Shown in pieces: positions 37,109-45,444 of a stretch of 64,000 bases of DNA (the stretch's first letter is position 1; each line of letters opens with the position of its first letter). Source of the DNA: Streptomyces sp. SJL17-4 (lineage in GTDB: Bacteria > Actinomycetota > Actinomycetes > Streptomycetales > Streptomycetaceae). Made by a program: the position numbers and the translations under genes. The notes beneath the pieces are model-generated. The model did no database searches. It worked only from the letters and a program-made list of their open reading frames with translations, and had not been told where the DNA came from. The stretch lies in assembly GCF_036826855.1 (NCBI RefSeq), contig NZ_CP104578.1, positions 6,692,501 through 6,756,500 of the forward strand. The letters run 5' to 3'.

Positions 37109-37890
37109 ACGGCGACCAGGTGCCGGGCGGAGGGCCGGGGAGCACGCCCGGGCCGGGGCCGGCAGGCGTGCCCGAGGGCTACGACCCGTACGCCTTCGAG
37201 CCGTTCGCCGTCACCGTCGACCTCGCCGTCCTCACCCTCCGCGAGGAGCGCCTCCACGTCCTGCTCGTCGAGCGCGGCCAGGAGCCGTACGCCGGACACT
37301 GGGCCCTCCCCGGCGGCTTCGTCCTGCCCCGCGAGTCCGCCGAGCGGGCCGCCCGCCGCGAACTCGCCGAGGAGACCGGGCTCTCCGACGCCACCGTCGC
37401 CGGACTCCACCTCGAACAGCTCCGCACCTACAGCGAGCCCGACCGCGACCCGAGGATGCGGGTCGTCTCCGTCGCCTTCGCCGCGCTCGTACCCGACGCA
37501 CCCGAACCGCGCGGCGGTGGAGACGCGGCACAGGCCCGGTGGATGCCGTACGGGAAGCACGGGCCGCTCGCCTTCGACCACGACCGCATCCTCGCCGACG
37601 CCCATGAACGGGTCGGCGCCAAGCTGGAGTACACCTGCCTCGCGACCGCCTTCTGCCCGCCCGAGTTCACCCTCGGCGAGCTGCGGCAGGTCTACGAGAC
37701 GGTCTGGGGCGTCGAGCTCGACCGCCCCAACTTCCGGCGCAAGGTCCTCGCCACGCCCGGCTTCGTCCAGGCCGTGGAAGGACCGCCGCGCCTCACCGGC
37801 GGACGGGGGAAACCGGCCGCTCTCTACCGGGCGGGTGAGGCAACCACCCTCCACCCGCCCCTCCTGCGACCGGAAGGACGATCCACATGA
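37105..37890 (+). CDS. nrtR: NrtR, Nudix-related transcriptional regulator of NAD metabolism
   Basis: 261 aa. The N-terminal Nudix domain has a fully intact box GGFVLPRESAERAARREL followed by AEETGL. The C-terminal winged helix FTLGELRQVYETVWGVELDR continuing to PNFRRKVLATPGF is diagnostic of NrtR. NrtR proteins repress NAD synthesis and salvage genes and release DNA on binding ADP-ribose. The first 25 residues are Gly/Pro-rich. GTGA overlap with nadR and ATGA overlap with the next gene. It likely represses this operon through the palindrome at 35353. Confidence 0.93.
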   Translation: MNGDQVPGGGPGSTPGPGPAGVPEGYDPYAFEPFAVTVDLAVLTLREERLHVLLVERGQEPYAGHWALPGGFVLPRESAERAARRELAEETGLSDATVAGLHLEQLRTYSEPDRDPRMRVVSVAFAALVPDAPEPRGGGDAAQARWMPYGKHGPLAFDHDRILADAHERVGAKLEYTCLATAFCPPEFTLGELRQVYETVWGVELDRPNFRRKVLATPGFVQAVEGPPRLTGGRGKPAALYRAGEATTLHPPLLRPEGRST

Positions 37891-38918
37891 ACCCGACCCG
37901 CACCGCGACCAAGCAGGCCGCGACCGGCTCCCTGATCGGGCTGGCGCTCGGCGATGCGCTGGGCTTCCCGACCGAGTTCAAGGACGTGCCGTCGATCCTG
38001 GCCTCGTTCGGGCCCTGGCGGGAGATGCCGCTGCCCGTCAGGAACGGAAAGGCGTACGTCACCGACGACACCCAGATGGCCCTCGCCTTCGCCCGCGGCA
38101 TCCGCACGGCGATGGACCGGGGAGTGCTCGCCCCCCTGCGGCTCGCCAGGCCCGTCCGGGACGAGTTCGTCGACTGGTACCACTCCCCGGAGAACAACCG
38201 CGCCCCCGGCAACACCTGCCTCCGCGCCTGCCGGCTCCTCGACGGCGACCGGCCCTGGCAGGACGCCAGCCAGCTCGGTTCCAAGGGCTGCGGCGCCAAC
38301 ATGCGCGTCACCCCCATCGGCCTCGTCCCCGGGCTCAGCGAGGAGCAGCGGGCCGGCGCCGCCCAGCTCCAGGCGGCCCTGACCCACGGCCACCCCACCG
38401 CGCTCGCCGCCTCCGACCTCACCGCCCGCGCCGTGTACCTCCTCGCCCAGGGCGTCGACCCGGCCGGACTCGTCGGACAGCTGCGCTCGTACGCGTTCGA
38501 GAACCGCTCCCGCTACCACGAGCACTGGCTCGGCGACCTCTGGACCCGCTCCCAGGACCCCTCCGCGCTCTCCTTCATCCGGCGCGGCTGGGACGAGTGC
38601 CTGGCCGTCCTGGAGCGCCTCGACGCCGTCCAGCGCACGGCCGACCCCGAGCTCGACCCCTGTACGTACACCGGTGACGGCTGGATCGCCGAGGAGGCCC
38701 TCGCGACCGGGCTCCTCTGCTTCCTCCTCTTCCCCGACGAGCCCCTCACCGTGCTGCGCCGGGCCGCCTGCACCCGGGGCGACTCCGACTCCATCGCCGC
38801 CCTCGCGGGCGCCTTCGCCGGCGCCCACCTCGGCGCGGACGCCTGGCCCAAGGAGTGGGAGGAGCGCATCGAGTACCGGAGCGACCTCCTGACCTTCGGC
38901 GCGCTCTGGGATGCTTGA
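37887..38918 (+). CDS. ADP-ribosylglycohydrolase family protein (DraG-like)
   Basis: 343 aa all-helical hydrolase. It has GSLIGLALGDALGFPTEF, the metal-binding YVTDDTQMALAFARG, and the C-terminal CTRGDSDSIAALAGAFAGAH, where Asp residues bind the second Mg2+. These are the hallmarks of ARH/DraG enzymes, which remove ADP-ribose from proteins or from other ADP-ribosylated molecules. ATG overlaps the nrtR stop, placing it firmly in the NAD operon. Its substrate is unknown; free ADP-ribose produced here would be the ligand sensed by NrtR. Confidence 0.92.
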   Translation: MNPTRTATKQAATGSLIGLALGDALGFPTEFKDVPSILASFGPWREMPLPVRNGKAYVTDDTQMALAFARGIRTAMDRGVLAPLRLARPVRDEFVDWYHSPENNRAPGNTCLRACRLLDGDRPWQDASQLGSKGCGANMRVTPIGLVPGLSEEQRAGAAQLQAALTHGHPTALAASDLTARAVYLLAQGVDPAGLVGQLRSYAFENRSRYHEHWLGDLWTRSQDPSALSFIRRGWDECLAVLERLDAVQRTADPELDPCTYTGDGWIAEEALATGLLCFLLFPDEPLTVLRRAACTRGDSDSIAALAGAFAGAHLGADAWPKEWEERIEYRSDLLTFGALWDA

Positions 38919-38921
38919 CCG

Positions 38922-39719
38922 ATGACGCTCTCCCTCATGTCCGCCGGGTCCGAGGGGTCCGTCCTCGACGTCGACCTCGCCGCCGTCGTGGCCGAACAGC
39001 CCGACCCCCTGCTCTTCGCGACCGTCTCCGGCGCGCACCTGTACGGGTTCCCCTCCCGCGACTCGGACGTGGACCTGCGCGGCGCGCACCTGCTGCCGGT
39101 GGACGCGCTGATCGGGCTGCGCGAGCCCGAGGAGACCCGCAGCCGGATGTGGGACCGGGACGGCGTCGAGATGGACCTGGTCACGCACGACCTGCGGAAG
39201 TTCGCCCGGCTGATGCTGCGCCGCAACGGCTACGTCCTGGAGCAGCTCACCTCCCCGCTCGTCGCGCACACCACGGAGACCCACGCGGAGCTGGTCTCGC
39301 TCGTGCCCGAGGTGCTCACCCCTCACCACGCCCACCACTACCGGGGCTTCGCCGGCACCCAGTGGCGGCTCTTCGAGCGCAGCGGCGAGCTCAAGCCGCT
39401 GCTCTACACCTACCGGGCGCTGCTCACCGGCATCCACCTGATGCGGGCGGGCGAGGTGCAGGCCCATCTGCCGACCCTGGCCGAGGAGGTCGCCGAGGCG
39501 CCCGCCCGGCTGCCCGACCTCGTCGCGGCGAAGGCGGCGGCGGAGCACGGGCTCGCGGAGGTGGCGATCGAGGACGTACGGGCGGAGACGGAGGCCCTGC
39601 ACGGGGTCCTGGACGAGGCACAGGCCGCGTCCGGGCTGGGGGAGACGCCGGTACGCGCCCACGGACTGCTGCACGACCTGGTCGTACGGGCGCGGTCGAA
39701 CACCTCGGACACCCCCTAG
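38922..39719 (+). CDS. RlaP/YcgL-type predicted nucleotidyltransferase 1
   Basis: 265 aa. The N-terminal polymerase-beta-like nucleotidyltransferase motif is SGAHLYGFPSRDSDVDLRGA, with the paired Asp residues; Ala replaces the usual Ser after the first Gly. VEMDLVTHDLRKFARL supplies the third acidic strand. The helical C-terminus has YRGFAGTQWRLF. It belongs to the RlaP/YcgL group, proposed from comparative genomics to act in RNA repair, often near NAD- and ADP-ribose-handling genes. It starts 3 bp after the ADP-ribosylglycohydrolase stop, so is probably in the same transcript. Confidence 0.85.
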   Translation: MTLSLMSAGSEGSVLDVDLAAVVAEQPDPLLFATVSGAHLYGFPSRDSDVDLRGAHLLPVDALIGLREPEETRSRMWDRDGVEMDLVTHDLRKFARLMLRRNGYVLEQLTSPLVAHTTETHAELVSLVPEVLTPHHAHHYRGFAGTQWRLFERSGELKPLLYTYRALLTGIHLMRAGEVQAHLPTLAEEVAEAPARLPDLVAAKAAAEHGLAEVAIEDVRAETEALHGVLDEAQAASGLGETPVRAHGLLHDLVVRARSNTSDTP

Positions 39720-40405
39720 AGCACGTCCGTCGCCGAGGAGCGGCGCGCGCGGATCAGGAAGTCCTGCACGCGCGCGTGGTCCGGTGTCGCCGGGAGCGGG
39801 GTCGCGTCGAGGGCGCGGTCGGCCTCCTCCTGGAGGCGGTTCATCCAGGACTCGACCTCGGGCCAGGTCACCTCGCCGCGCTTGACCGCGAGGAGACGCT
39901 CGCGGTCCTCGCCCACGTCGATCCGCAGCTCGCCCGAGCGCAGCAGGTCCCGGCAGCTGGTCAGCAGCCGCAGCAGATGCATGGCGTGCTTCCAGCGCGG
40001 GTGGCCGTACTGGCGGACGTCCGCGTCGAGCTTGCGGCGCTGCCCGCCCGCGTAACGGACGAAGGTCTGATGGGCCTGCCGGGAGAGGAAGGCGCCGCGC
40101 AGCGAGAGCAGTTCGCGGCCGAGGTCGTCGACGTACTCGACCACGGGGGAGTGGAGGCACTCCAGGACGTTCGGGTTGTTGCGGAGGGCCAGCTCGCAGA
40201 AGCGTTCCAGCTCCCAGCTGAACTGCTCCTCGCCCGGTCCCTCCACATGCGCGGGGGGCTTGTCGAAGTGCCAGAACAACGGCGTCGGGGCGAGGTACAC
40301 GCCCCGGACGTCCGTGTCGCTGCCCTCGGTCGCGAGACCGAAGGCGCGCGAGCCCATCACACAGGAGTAGATCGTGTGGTCGCGCACCAGCTCGTCCGGA
40401 GTCAT
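39716..40405 (-). CDS. RlaP/YcgL-type predicted nucleotidyltransferase 2
   Basis: 229 aa paralogue of the preceding gene, in opposite orientation. The motif VMGSRAFGLATEGSDTDVRG has the full GS-x-x-x-G and SD-x-D. CELALRNNPNVLECLHSP and FVRYAGGQRRKL match the same family. ATG 40405 is used. Its TAG stop shares the palindrome CTAG (39716-39719) with the stop of gene 1, so the two coding regions overlap by four bases tail to tail. Function is not established; a role in nucleic-acid end modification is inferred from the family. Confidence 0.85.
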   Translation of the reverse strand: MTPDELVRDHTIYSCVMGSRAFGLATEGSDTDVRGVYLAPTPLFWHFDKPPAHVEGPGEEQFSWELERFCELALRNNPNVLECLHSPVVEYVDDLGRELLSLRGAFLSRQAHQTFVRYAGGQRRKLDADVRQYGHPRWKHAMHLLRLLTSCRDLLRSGELRIDVGEDRERLLAVKRGEVTWPEVESWMNRLQEEADRALDATPLPATPDHARVQDFLIRARRSSATDVL

Positions 40406-40421
40406 GCCGGTCAGGCTACGG

Positions 40422-40495
40422 CAGGGCTCTGACAAGGCCCTGTCAGGGCTGTGCACGCCAGGGCTGTGCCAGAGCTGTGTCAGGGCTGTGTCGGG
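40422..40495. repeat. imperfect short tandem repeats of CAGGGCTGTG
   Basis: At least four variants of CAGGGCTGTG follow each other every 11-14 bp between 40444 and 40490, preceded by a small hairpin CAGGGC/GCCCTG at 40422-40442. They occupy the leader of the second RlaP-like gene. Confidence 0.75.
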
Positions 40496-40509
40496 GTGAT
40501 CGAGCGGGG

Positions 40510-41022
40510 CTAGGCCAGCGTGATCGAGTCCCCCGAGACGGTGATCTGTTCGGCCGGCAACGGACGCGGAGCCGGTCCCGCCACCACCGAGGCGTCGGTG
40601 ATGCGGTACTTGGAGCCGTGGCAGGGGCAGTCGATGGTGCCGTCCGCGACCTTGTTCACCAGACAGCCCTGATGGGTGCAGACGGCGGAGAACGCCTTGA
40701 ACTCACCCGCCGTGGGCTGGGTCACGACCACCTTCTCCGCGGCGAAGACCGTGCCGCCGCCGACCGGGATGTCGGCGGTCTTGGCCAGGGCCTTGCCGCT
40801 CGGAGCGGCGGCGGAGGCGCTCGTCTCGGCGGGGGCGCTCGTGCCGGGGGTCGCCGGGGCGCTCGTGCCGGCGGGCGCGCTCGGGGTGGCCGGGGCGCTG
40901 GTGGTCGTACCGCCGTCGCCTCCGTCGTCCGAGCCGCAGCCCGCCGTCAGGGCCGCGGCCGCGACCAGGACGGTACGGCGGCTCGTGGCGCGTGCAGTCA
41001 GGTTGGTGACGTGTGAAGTCAT
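40510..41022 (-). CDS. Rieske [2Fe-2S] lipoprotein with Tat-type signal
   Basis: 170 aa. A twin-arginine (TSRRTVLVAAAALTAGC) signal with lipobox LTAGC at residues ~26-30 is followed by a Thr/Ala/Pro/Ser-rich linker (residues ~35-75). The Rieske domain has both cluster motifs, CTHQGC and CPCHGSKY. It is expected to be exported folded and anchored outside the membrane as an electron carrier. No partner oxidase gene is adjacent. ATG 41022 is preceded by little SD similarity. Confidence 0.9.
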   Translation of the reverse strand: MTSHVTNLTARATSRRTVLVAAAALTAGCGSDDGGDGGTTTSAPATPSAPAGTSAPATPGTSAPAETSASAAAPSGKALAKTADIPVGGGTVFAAEKVVVTQPTAGEFKAFSAVCTHQGCLVNKVADGTIDCPCHGSKYRITDASVVAGPAPRPLPAEQITVSGDSITLA

Positions 41023-41066
41023 ACGGCCACCTTGGCGCCGCGGAGCCAAGGGGTCCCGCAACACGC

Positions 41067-41402
41067 CTACACCCGGGGTGTCAGCTCCCTCGCACGGCCG
41101 TCCGCGTCCCGCCGCACCTCCAGGACCGAGGTCACCGCCTCCCGCTCGATCGGCCCGTACACATGGGGGAAGAGCGTCCCTCCCGAGCCCTCCCGGCGGA
41201 CCTCCCCGGCCAGCCGCTCCTCGTCGATCACCAGCACAAGGAGCGGGCCCGGCACGTCCTGGTAGCGGGCGTCGATGATCGCGAGGGCCGCGGCCTCGTC
41301 CGGCGAGCAGTGGACGAAGCCCTCGGCGGCGAGGGACGCCGGGGTGTACGGGGCATCGGGGGCGGCGGACCAGTCGGCGAGGGTGACGACGTGCAGCAAC
41401 AT
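41067..41402 (-). CDS. DUF952 family protein
   Basis: 111 aa from ATG 41402 (MLLHVVTLADW); GTG 41429 would add nine residues. LAAEGFVHCSPDEAAALA and GGTLFPHVYGPIEREAV match DUF952, small proteins with a fold related to ADP-ribosyltransferase-like domains and no proven activity. It lies 45 bp from the Rieske gene on the same strand. Confidence 0.8.
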   Translation of the reverse strand: MLLHVVTLADWSAAPDAPYTPASLAAEGFVHCSPDEAAALAIIDARYQDVPGPLLVLVIDEERLAGEVRREGSGGTLFPHVYGPIEREAVTSVLEVRRDADGRARELTPRV

Positions 41403-41512
41403 GTCGACAGTTCTATCGCGCGGGATCACGGTGCCGGCCCCTACCCCGAGTGGCGGAACATACCGGTTCGGGTGACATTGGGCCTGTTCCGGACCGGACG
41501 AAAGGCAGGACC

Positions 41513-41953
41513 ATGGCGGGAAACGACCTCGGCAGTCTCCTCGGGAGTCTCCTCGGAGGTGCCGGCGGCGGGCAGGGCAGTGGTGGCGGCGGAGGCGCCG
41601 GCGGCATCCTCGGCTCCCTGATCGGCGCCCTCGCCGGCGGCAAGGGCACGGGCGGCGCCGACGGCGCGAACCCGCTCGGCGGCCTCCTCGACATGCTGAC
41701 CAGGTCGGGCCTCACCGACCAGACCCGGTCCTGGGTCGGCACCGGTGAGAACCAGCCCGTCAGCGGAGCCCAGATCGCCGACGCCCTCCCGGACGACACC
41801 CTGCGGCAGGTCGCCCAGGACGCCGGCGTCAGCCCGCAGGAGGCCGCCGACCAGATCGCGCAGTCGCTGCCGCAGGCCGTCGACAAGCTGACCCCGACCG
41901 GCTCGATGCCCCAGGGCTCCCTGGAGGACATCATCCGGGAGCAGAAGCTCTGA
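41513..41953 (+). CDS. YidB family protein (DUF937)
   Basis: 146 aa. The N-terminus DLGSLLGSLLGGAGG and a Gly-rich block to residue ~55 precede a conserved helical domain: LLDMLTRSGLTDQTRSWVGT, GENQPVSGAQIADALPDDTL and SPQEAADQIAQSLPQAVDKL. That is the YidB/DUF937 signature. Function unknown. ATG 41513 with AGGA upstream. A terminator follows. Confidence 0.85.
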   Translation: MAGNDLGSLLGSLLGGAGGGQGSGGGGGAGGILGSLIGALAGGKGTGGADGANPLGGLLDMLTRSGLTDQTRSWVGTGENQPVSGAQIADALPDDTLRQVAQDAGVSPQEAADQIAQSLPQAVDKLTPTGSMPQGSLEDIIREQKL

Positions 41954-41991
41954 CCCGACCTCCCGGCCCGTTCGGCTCCGAAGGCGCTCGC

Positions 41992-42026
41992 GGGCGCCCG
42001 TCCTCCGTCTCGGAGGGCGGGCGCCC
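41992..42026. terminator. terminator after yidB-like gene
   Basis: 16-bp stem (41992-42007 with 42011-42026, one G-T pair) and a TCT loop, between the YidB-type gene and aroH. Confidence 0.85.
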
Positions 42027-42089
42027 CGGCACGTCCTCCGGCCCCTGACTAGGCTGAACGGAGCACTGACGCAGGCGAAGGAGCACGAC

Positions 42090-42452
42090 GTGGCGGTACG
42101 AGCGGTCCGAGGAGCCGTCCAGCTGGAGCGGGACGAGGCCGGACACATGAGCGAGCAGGTCGAAGAGCTGCTCACCGCCGTCCTCGAGCGCAACGGACTC
42201 GACGCCGACGACCTCATCAGCATCTGGTTCACGGCCACCCCCGACCTCCACAGCGACTTCCCCGCCGCCGCGGCCCGCCGCATCGGCATCGTCGACGTCC
42301 CCCTGATCTGCGCGCAGGAGCTCGACATCGAGGGCGCGATGCCGAGGGTCGTCCGGCTCCTCGCCCACGTCGAGACCGAACTTCCCAAGTCCCGGATCGC
42401 GCACGTCTACCTCGGCGCCGCGGCCGCTCTGCGCAAGGACATCGCCCAGTGA
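42090..42452 (+). CDS. aroH: chorismate mutase, AroH type
   Basis: 120 aa, the size of monofunctional AroH. AVRAVRGAVQLERDEAGHMS opens the protein; LISIWFTATPDLHSDFPAAA and the C-terminal RIAHVYLGAAAALRKDI carry the active-site Arg, Glu and Tyr pattern of the AroH trimer. It converts chorismate to prephenate for phenylalanine and tyrosine. GTG start with GAAGGAG upstream. GTGA overlap with tyrA. Confidence 0.93.
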   Translation: MAVRAVRGAVQLERDEAGHMSEQVEELLTAVLERNGLDADDLISIWFTATPDLHSDFPAAAARRIGIVDVPLICAQELDIEGAMPRVVRLLAHVETELPKSRIAHVYLGAAAALRKDIAQ

Positions 42453-43537
42453 GAACAGCGCTCGTCATCGGCACCGGACTGATCGGCACCTCCGCCGCGA
42501 TCGCCCTCGCGGGCCGGGGCGTCACCGTCCATCTGCGCGACCACGACCCGGCGCGCGCCAGCACGGCCGCCGCGCTCGGCGCCGGCACCGACGAGGCGCC
42601 CGAGGGCCCCGTGGACCTCGTCATCGTCGCCGTACCCCCGGCGCACGTCGCCGCCACCCTCGCCGAGGCCATCACCGCCGGGCTCGGCCGCGGCTACCTC
42701 GACGTGGCGAGCGTCAAGGGCGGCCCCAAGCGCGAGCTGGAGGCCCTGGGCCTCGACCTCACCCCGTACATCGGTACGCACCCCATGTCCGGCAAGGAGC
42801 GCTCGGGCCCGCTCGCCGCGACCGCGGACCTCTTCGAGGGACGCCCCTGGGTGCTCACCCCGACCCGGGACACCGACACCGAGGTCCTCAACCTCGCCCT
42901 GGAGCTCGTCGCGCTGTGCCGGGCCGTCCCCGTCGTCATGGACGCCGACGCCCACGACCGCGCGGTCGCCCTGGTCTCCCACACTCCGCAGCTGGTGTCG
43001 TCGATGGTCGCCGCGCGCCTGGAGGAGGCCGACGAGTCGGCCGTACGGCTGTGCGGGCAGGGCATCCGGGACGTCACCCGGATCGCGGCCTCGGACCCGC
43101 GCATGTGGGTCGAGATCCTCTCCGCGAACCCCGGCCCCGTGGCCGACGTCCTCTCCGGCGTCGCCGCCGACCTCGACGAGACCGTCCGCGCCCTGCGCTC
43201 CCTCCAGTCCGCCGACGAGGACAAGCGCCGGGACGGCGCCTCGGGCGTCGAGGACGTGCTGCGCCGCGGCAACGCCGGCCGCTCCCGTGTCCCCGGCAAG
43301 CACGGCGCGGCGCCCACCGCGTACGAGACGGTCGCCGTCCTCATCAGCGACCAGCCGGGCGAGCTGGCCCGGATCTTCGCCGACGCGGGTCGTGCGGGGG
43401 TCAACATCGAGGACGTCCGCATCGAGCACGCGACCGGGCAGCAGGCGGGTCTGGTCCAGCTGATGGTGGATCCGTCGGCGGCGGCGGTGCTGGGGGCGGC
43501 GCTGCAGGAACGCGGCTGGGCCCTCCGAACGACCTGA
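42449..43537 (+). CDS. tyrA: prephenate dehydrogenase
   Basis: 362 aa. Rossmann motif VIGTGLIGTSAAIALAGRG at the N-terminus, IGTHPMSGKERSGPLAA (prephenate-binding His) and VSHTPQLVSSMVAARL in the core. The C-terminal ACT-like domain (TVAVLISDQPGELARIFADA) suggests feedback by tyrosine. It oxidises prephenate to 4-hydroxyphenylpyruvate. Translationally coupled to aroH, so the two steps of tyrosine branch synthesis are made together. Confidence 0.95.
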   Translation: MRTALVIGTGLIGTSAAIALAGRGVTVHLRDHDPARASTAAALGAGTDEAPEGPVDLVIVAVPPAHVAATLAEAITAGLGRGYLDVASVKGGPKRELEALGLDLTPYIGTHPMSGKERSGPLAATADLFEGRPWVLTPTRDTDTEVLNLALELVALCRAVPVVMDADAHDRAVALVSHTPQLVSSMVAARLEEADESAVRLCGQGIRDVTRIAASDPRMWVEILSANPGPVADVLSGVAADLDETVRALRSLQSADEDKRRDGASGVEDVLRRGNAGRSRVPGKHGAAPTAYETVAVLISDQPGELARIFADAGRAGVNIEDVRIEHATGQQAGLVQLMVDPSAAAVLGAALQERGWALRTT

Positions 43538-43668
43538 CGCGCCCGGCCCCGACAGTGGGGCCGCCCCTCGCAGCGGGACCGCGCCCACGCCTCGCACCGG
43601 GACCCGCGCCCCTGCCCGCACGGACCGCCGCCCCCGCCGCTGTGCGGGCCGCGCCGCCACTCACCGCC
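43538..43668. other. GC-rich spacer before repeat element B
   Basis: 131 bp of Pro/Ala-coding-like shadow composition with no gene; leads into repeat copy B. Confidence 0.55.
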
Positions 43669-43899
43669 GTGTGGGCAATCGTCCCTCCCCCAGACTTCGT
43701 CCGGGGGGACCCCCAGGGCGGGACGGGTGGGCACACGGGACGGCGCCCTCTGGCGGCGCCTCCGCCCTTTGTGCCTGGCCCCGCACCCTGTTGTGCGGCG
43801 CGCACCCGGTGCGGGTTCAGGCGCGGAAGCCTAGGCCCGGCAAGGGGCGCCGTCCGTTGTGCCCACCCGTTCCGCCCCAGCGGAACAGTTGCCCACAAC
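43669..43899. repeat. nested-palindrome intergenic element, copy B
   Basis: 231 bp, same orientation and ends as copy A at 25387: GTGTGGGCAATCGTCC on the left and CGGAACAGTTGCCCACAAC on the right. The 140-bp core (43727-43866) differs from A at about 15 positions by eye, most of them in the apical loop, while both stem arms are kept. In the left arm, a ~28-bp hairpin (TCCCCCAGACTTCGTCCGGG at 43685) is the reverse complement of the block at the same place in A. It lies between tyrA and cmk. Confidence 0.85.
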
Positions 43900-44058
43900 G
43901 GGGTGGGCGGGGGGACGGGTCCGGGCGGGTGGTCGCGACGGCGGTGGGTGGGGGGCCTGTGGGCTGGGCCGAATGGGGGCTGGGGACTCGGTAACCTTGT
44001 GGAGGTCCCCCGCATCTCCGCCGGGTCCAGACACTCACCCCAGGAAGGTGTTCCCACC
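43900..44058. other. leader of cmk
   Basis: 159 bp, very G-rich at first (GGGGTGGGCGGGG type). A possible -10 TCGGTAACCT lies near 43987. Nothing else supportable. Confidence 0.45.
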
Positions 44059-44733
44059 GTGGAATCCGTGATCGTCGCCATCGACGGGCCCTCCGGCACG
44101 GGCAAGTCCAGCACCTCGAAGGCGGTCGCCGCCAAGCTGGGTCTGAGCTACCTCGACACCGGCGCCCAGTACCGGGCGATCACCTGGTGGATGATCAGCA
44201 ACGGCGTGGACGTCCACGACGCCGAGGCCGTCGCCAACGCCGCCGCCAAGCCGGTCATCGTCTCCGGCACCGACCCGGCGCGGCCCACCATCACCGTCGA
44301 CGGCGCCGACGCCGCCGCCCCGATCCGTACCGAAGAGGTCACCTCCAAGGTCAGCGCCGTCAGCGCCGTCCCCGAGGTGCGGAGCCTGATCACGGAGCTC
44401 CAGCGGTCCATCGCTCGCAGCGCCGAGCGCGGCATCGTCGTCGAGGGCCGGGACATCGGCACCACCGTCCTGCCCGACGCCGACCTCAAGATCTTCCTCA
44501 CCGCCTCGCCCGAGGCCCGTGCCGCCCGCCGCTCCGGCGAGCTCAAGGGCGTCGACGTACAGGCGACGAAGGAAGCGCTGGTCAAGCGGGACGCGGCCGA
44601 CTCCAGCCGGAAGACCTCGCCGCTCGCCAAGGCCGACGACGCCGTCGAGGTCGACACCACCGAGCTCACCCTCGACCAGGTCATCGAGTGCGTCGTCACC
44701 CTGGTGGACGAGAAGCGCGGAGCCGCCAAGTGA
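44059..44733 (+). CDS. cmk: cytidylate kinase
   Basis: 224 aa. P-loop VAIDGPSGTGKSSTSKAVA, LGLSYLDTGAQYRAITWW and VVEGRDIGTTVLPDADLKIF are the conserved Cmk blocks. It phosphorylates CMP and dCMP. GTG 44059 has AGGAAGG upstream. GTGA overlap with the acyltransferase gene. The cmk-acyltransferase-der order is conserved in actinomycetes. Confidence 0.95.
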   Translation: MESVIVAIDGPSGTGKSSTSKAVAAKLGLSYLDTGAQYRAITWWMISNGVDVHDAEAVANAAAKPVIVSGTDPARPTITVDGADAAAPIRTEEVTSKVSAVSAVPEVRSLITELQRSIARSAERGIVVEGRDIGTTVLPDADLKIFLTASPEARAARRSGELKGVDVQATKEALVKRDAADSSRKTSPLAKADDAVEVDTTELTLDQVIECVVTLVDEKRGAAK

Positions 44734-45374
44734 CCGTGCCCTCCGAGAAGGGCGCCGCCGTCGGCCGACGCATCGGCATCGGGTTGATGTACGGCTTCTG
44801 GAAGCCGCGCGTCCTCGGCGCCTGGCGGGTGCCGGCCTCCGGCCCCGCCATCCTCGCCGTCAACCACGCGCACAACATCGACGGCCCCATGCTCATGGGC
44901 ACCGCACCGCGCCCGGTGCACTTCCTCATCAAGAAGGAAGCCTTCGTCGGACCCCTCGGGCCCTTCCTGGAGGGCATCGGGCAGGTCAAGGTGGACCGCG
45001 ACAGCACCGACCGGAACGCGATAGGCAACGCCCTGGGCGTCCTGGAGCAGGGCGGCGTCCTCGGGATCTTCCCCGAGGGAACCAGGGGCGACGGCGACTT
45101 CGCCTCGCTGCGCGCCGGCCTCGCCTACTTCGCCGTCCGCAGCGGCGCGCCGATCGTCCCGGTGGCCGTCCTGGGAAGCACCGAGCGCCGCGGACGGTTG
45201 GTCAAGGCACTGCCTCCGCTGCGTGCCCGCGTCGACGTCGTCTTCGGTGACGCCTTCGACGCGGGTGACGGCTCCGGCCGCCGCACGCGCAAGGCGCTCG
45301 ACGAGGCCACCGTACGAATCCAGGGGAAGCTCACCGACCACCTGGAAAACGCCAGGCGCCTCACCGGGCGCTGA
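44730..45374 (+). CDS. PlsC-like 1-acylglycerol-3-phosphate acyltransferase
   Basis: 214 aa. The acyltransferase box NHAHNIDGPML fits NHx4D, and FPEGTRGDGDFASLRAGLAY supplies the second substrate-binding block. Such enzymes transfer a fatty acyl group to lysophosphatidate at the membrane. GTG start overlaps the cmk stop. der follows after 70 bp. Confidence 0.9.
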   Translation: MTVPSEKGAAVGRRIGIGLMYGFWKPRVLGAWRVPASGPAILAVNHAHNIDGPMLMGTAPRPVHFLIKKEAFVGPLGPFLEGIGQVKVDRDSTDRNAIGNALGVLEQGGVLGIFPEGTRGDGDFASLRAGLAYFAVRSGAPIVPVAVLGSTERRGRLVKALPPLRARVDVVFGDAFDAGDGSGRRTRKALDEATVRIQGKLTDHLENARRLTGR

Positions 45375-45444
45375 GCGAGACTTTCAGTAGTGGGCCCCGC
45401 GGCCCGGGGACCCACCGACCACGAATGATCAAGGAACGGACTTC

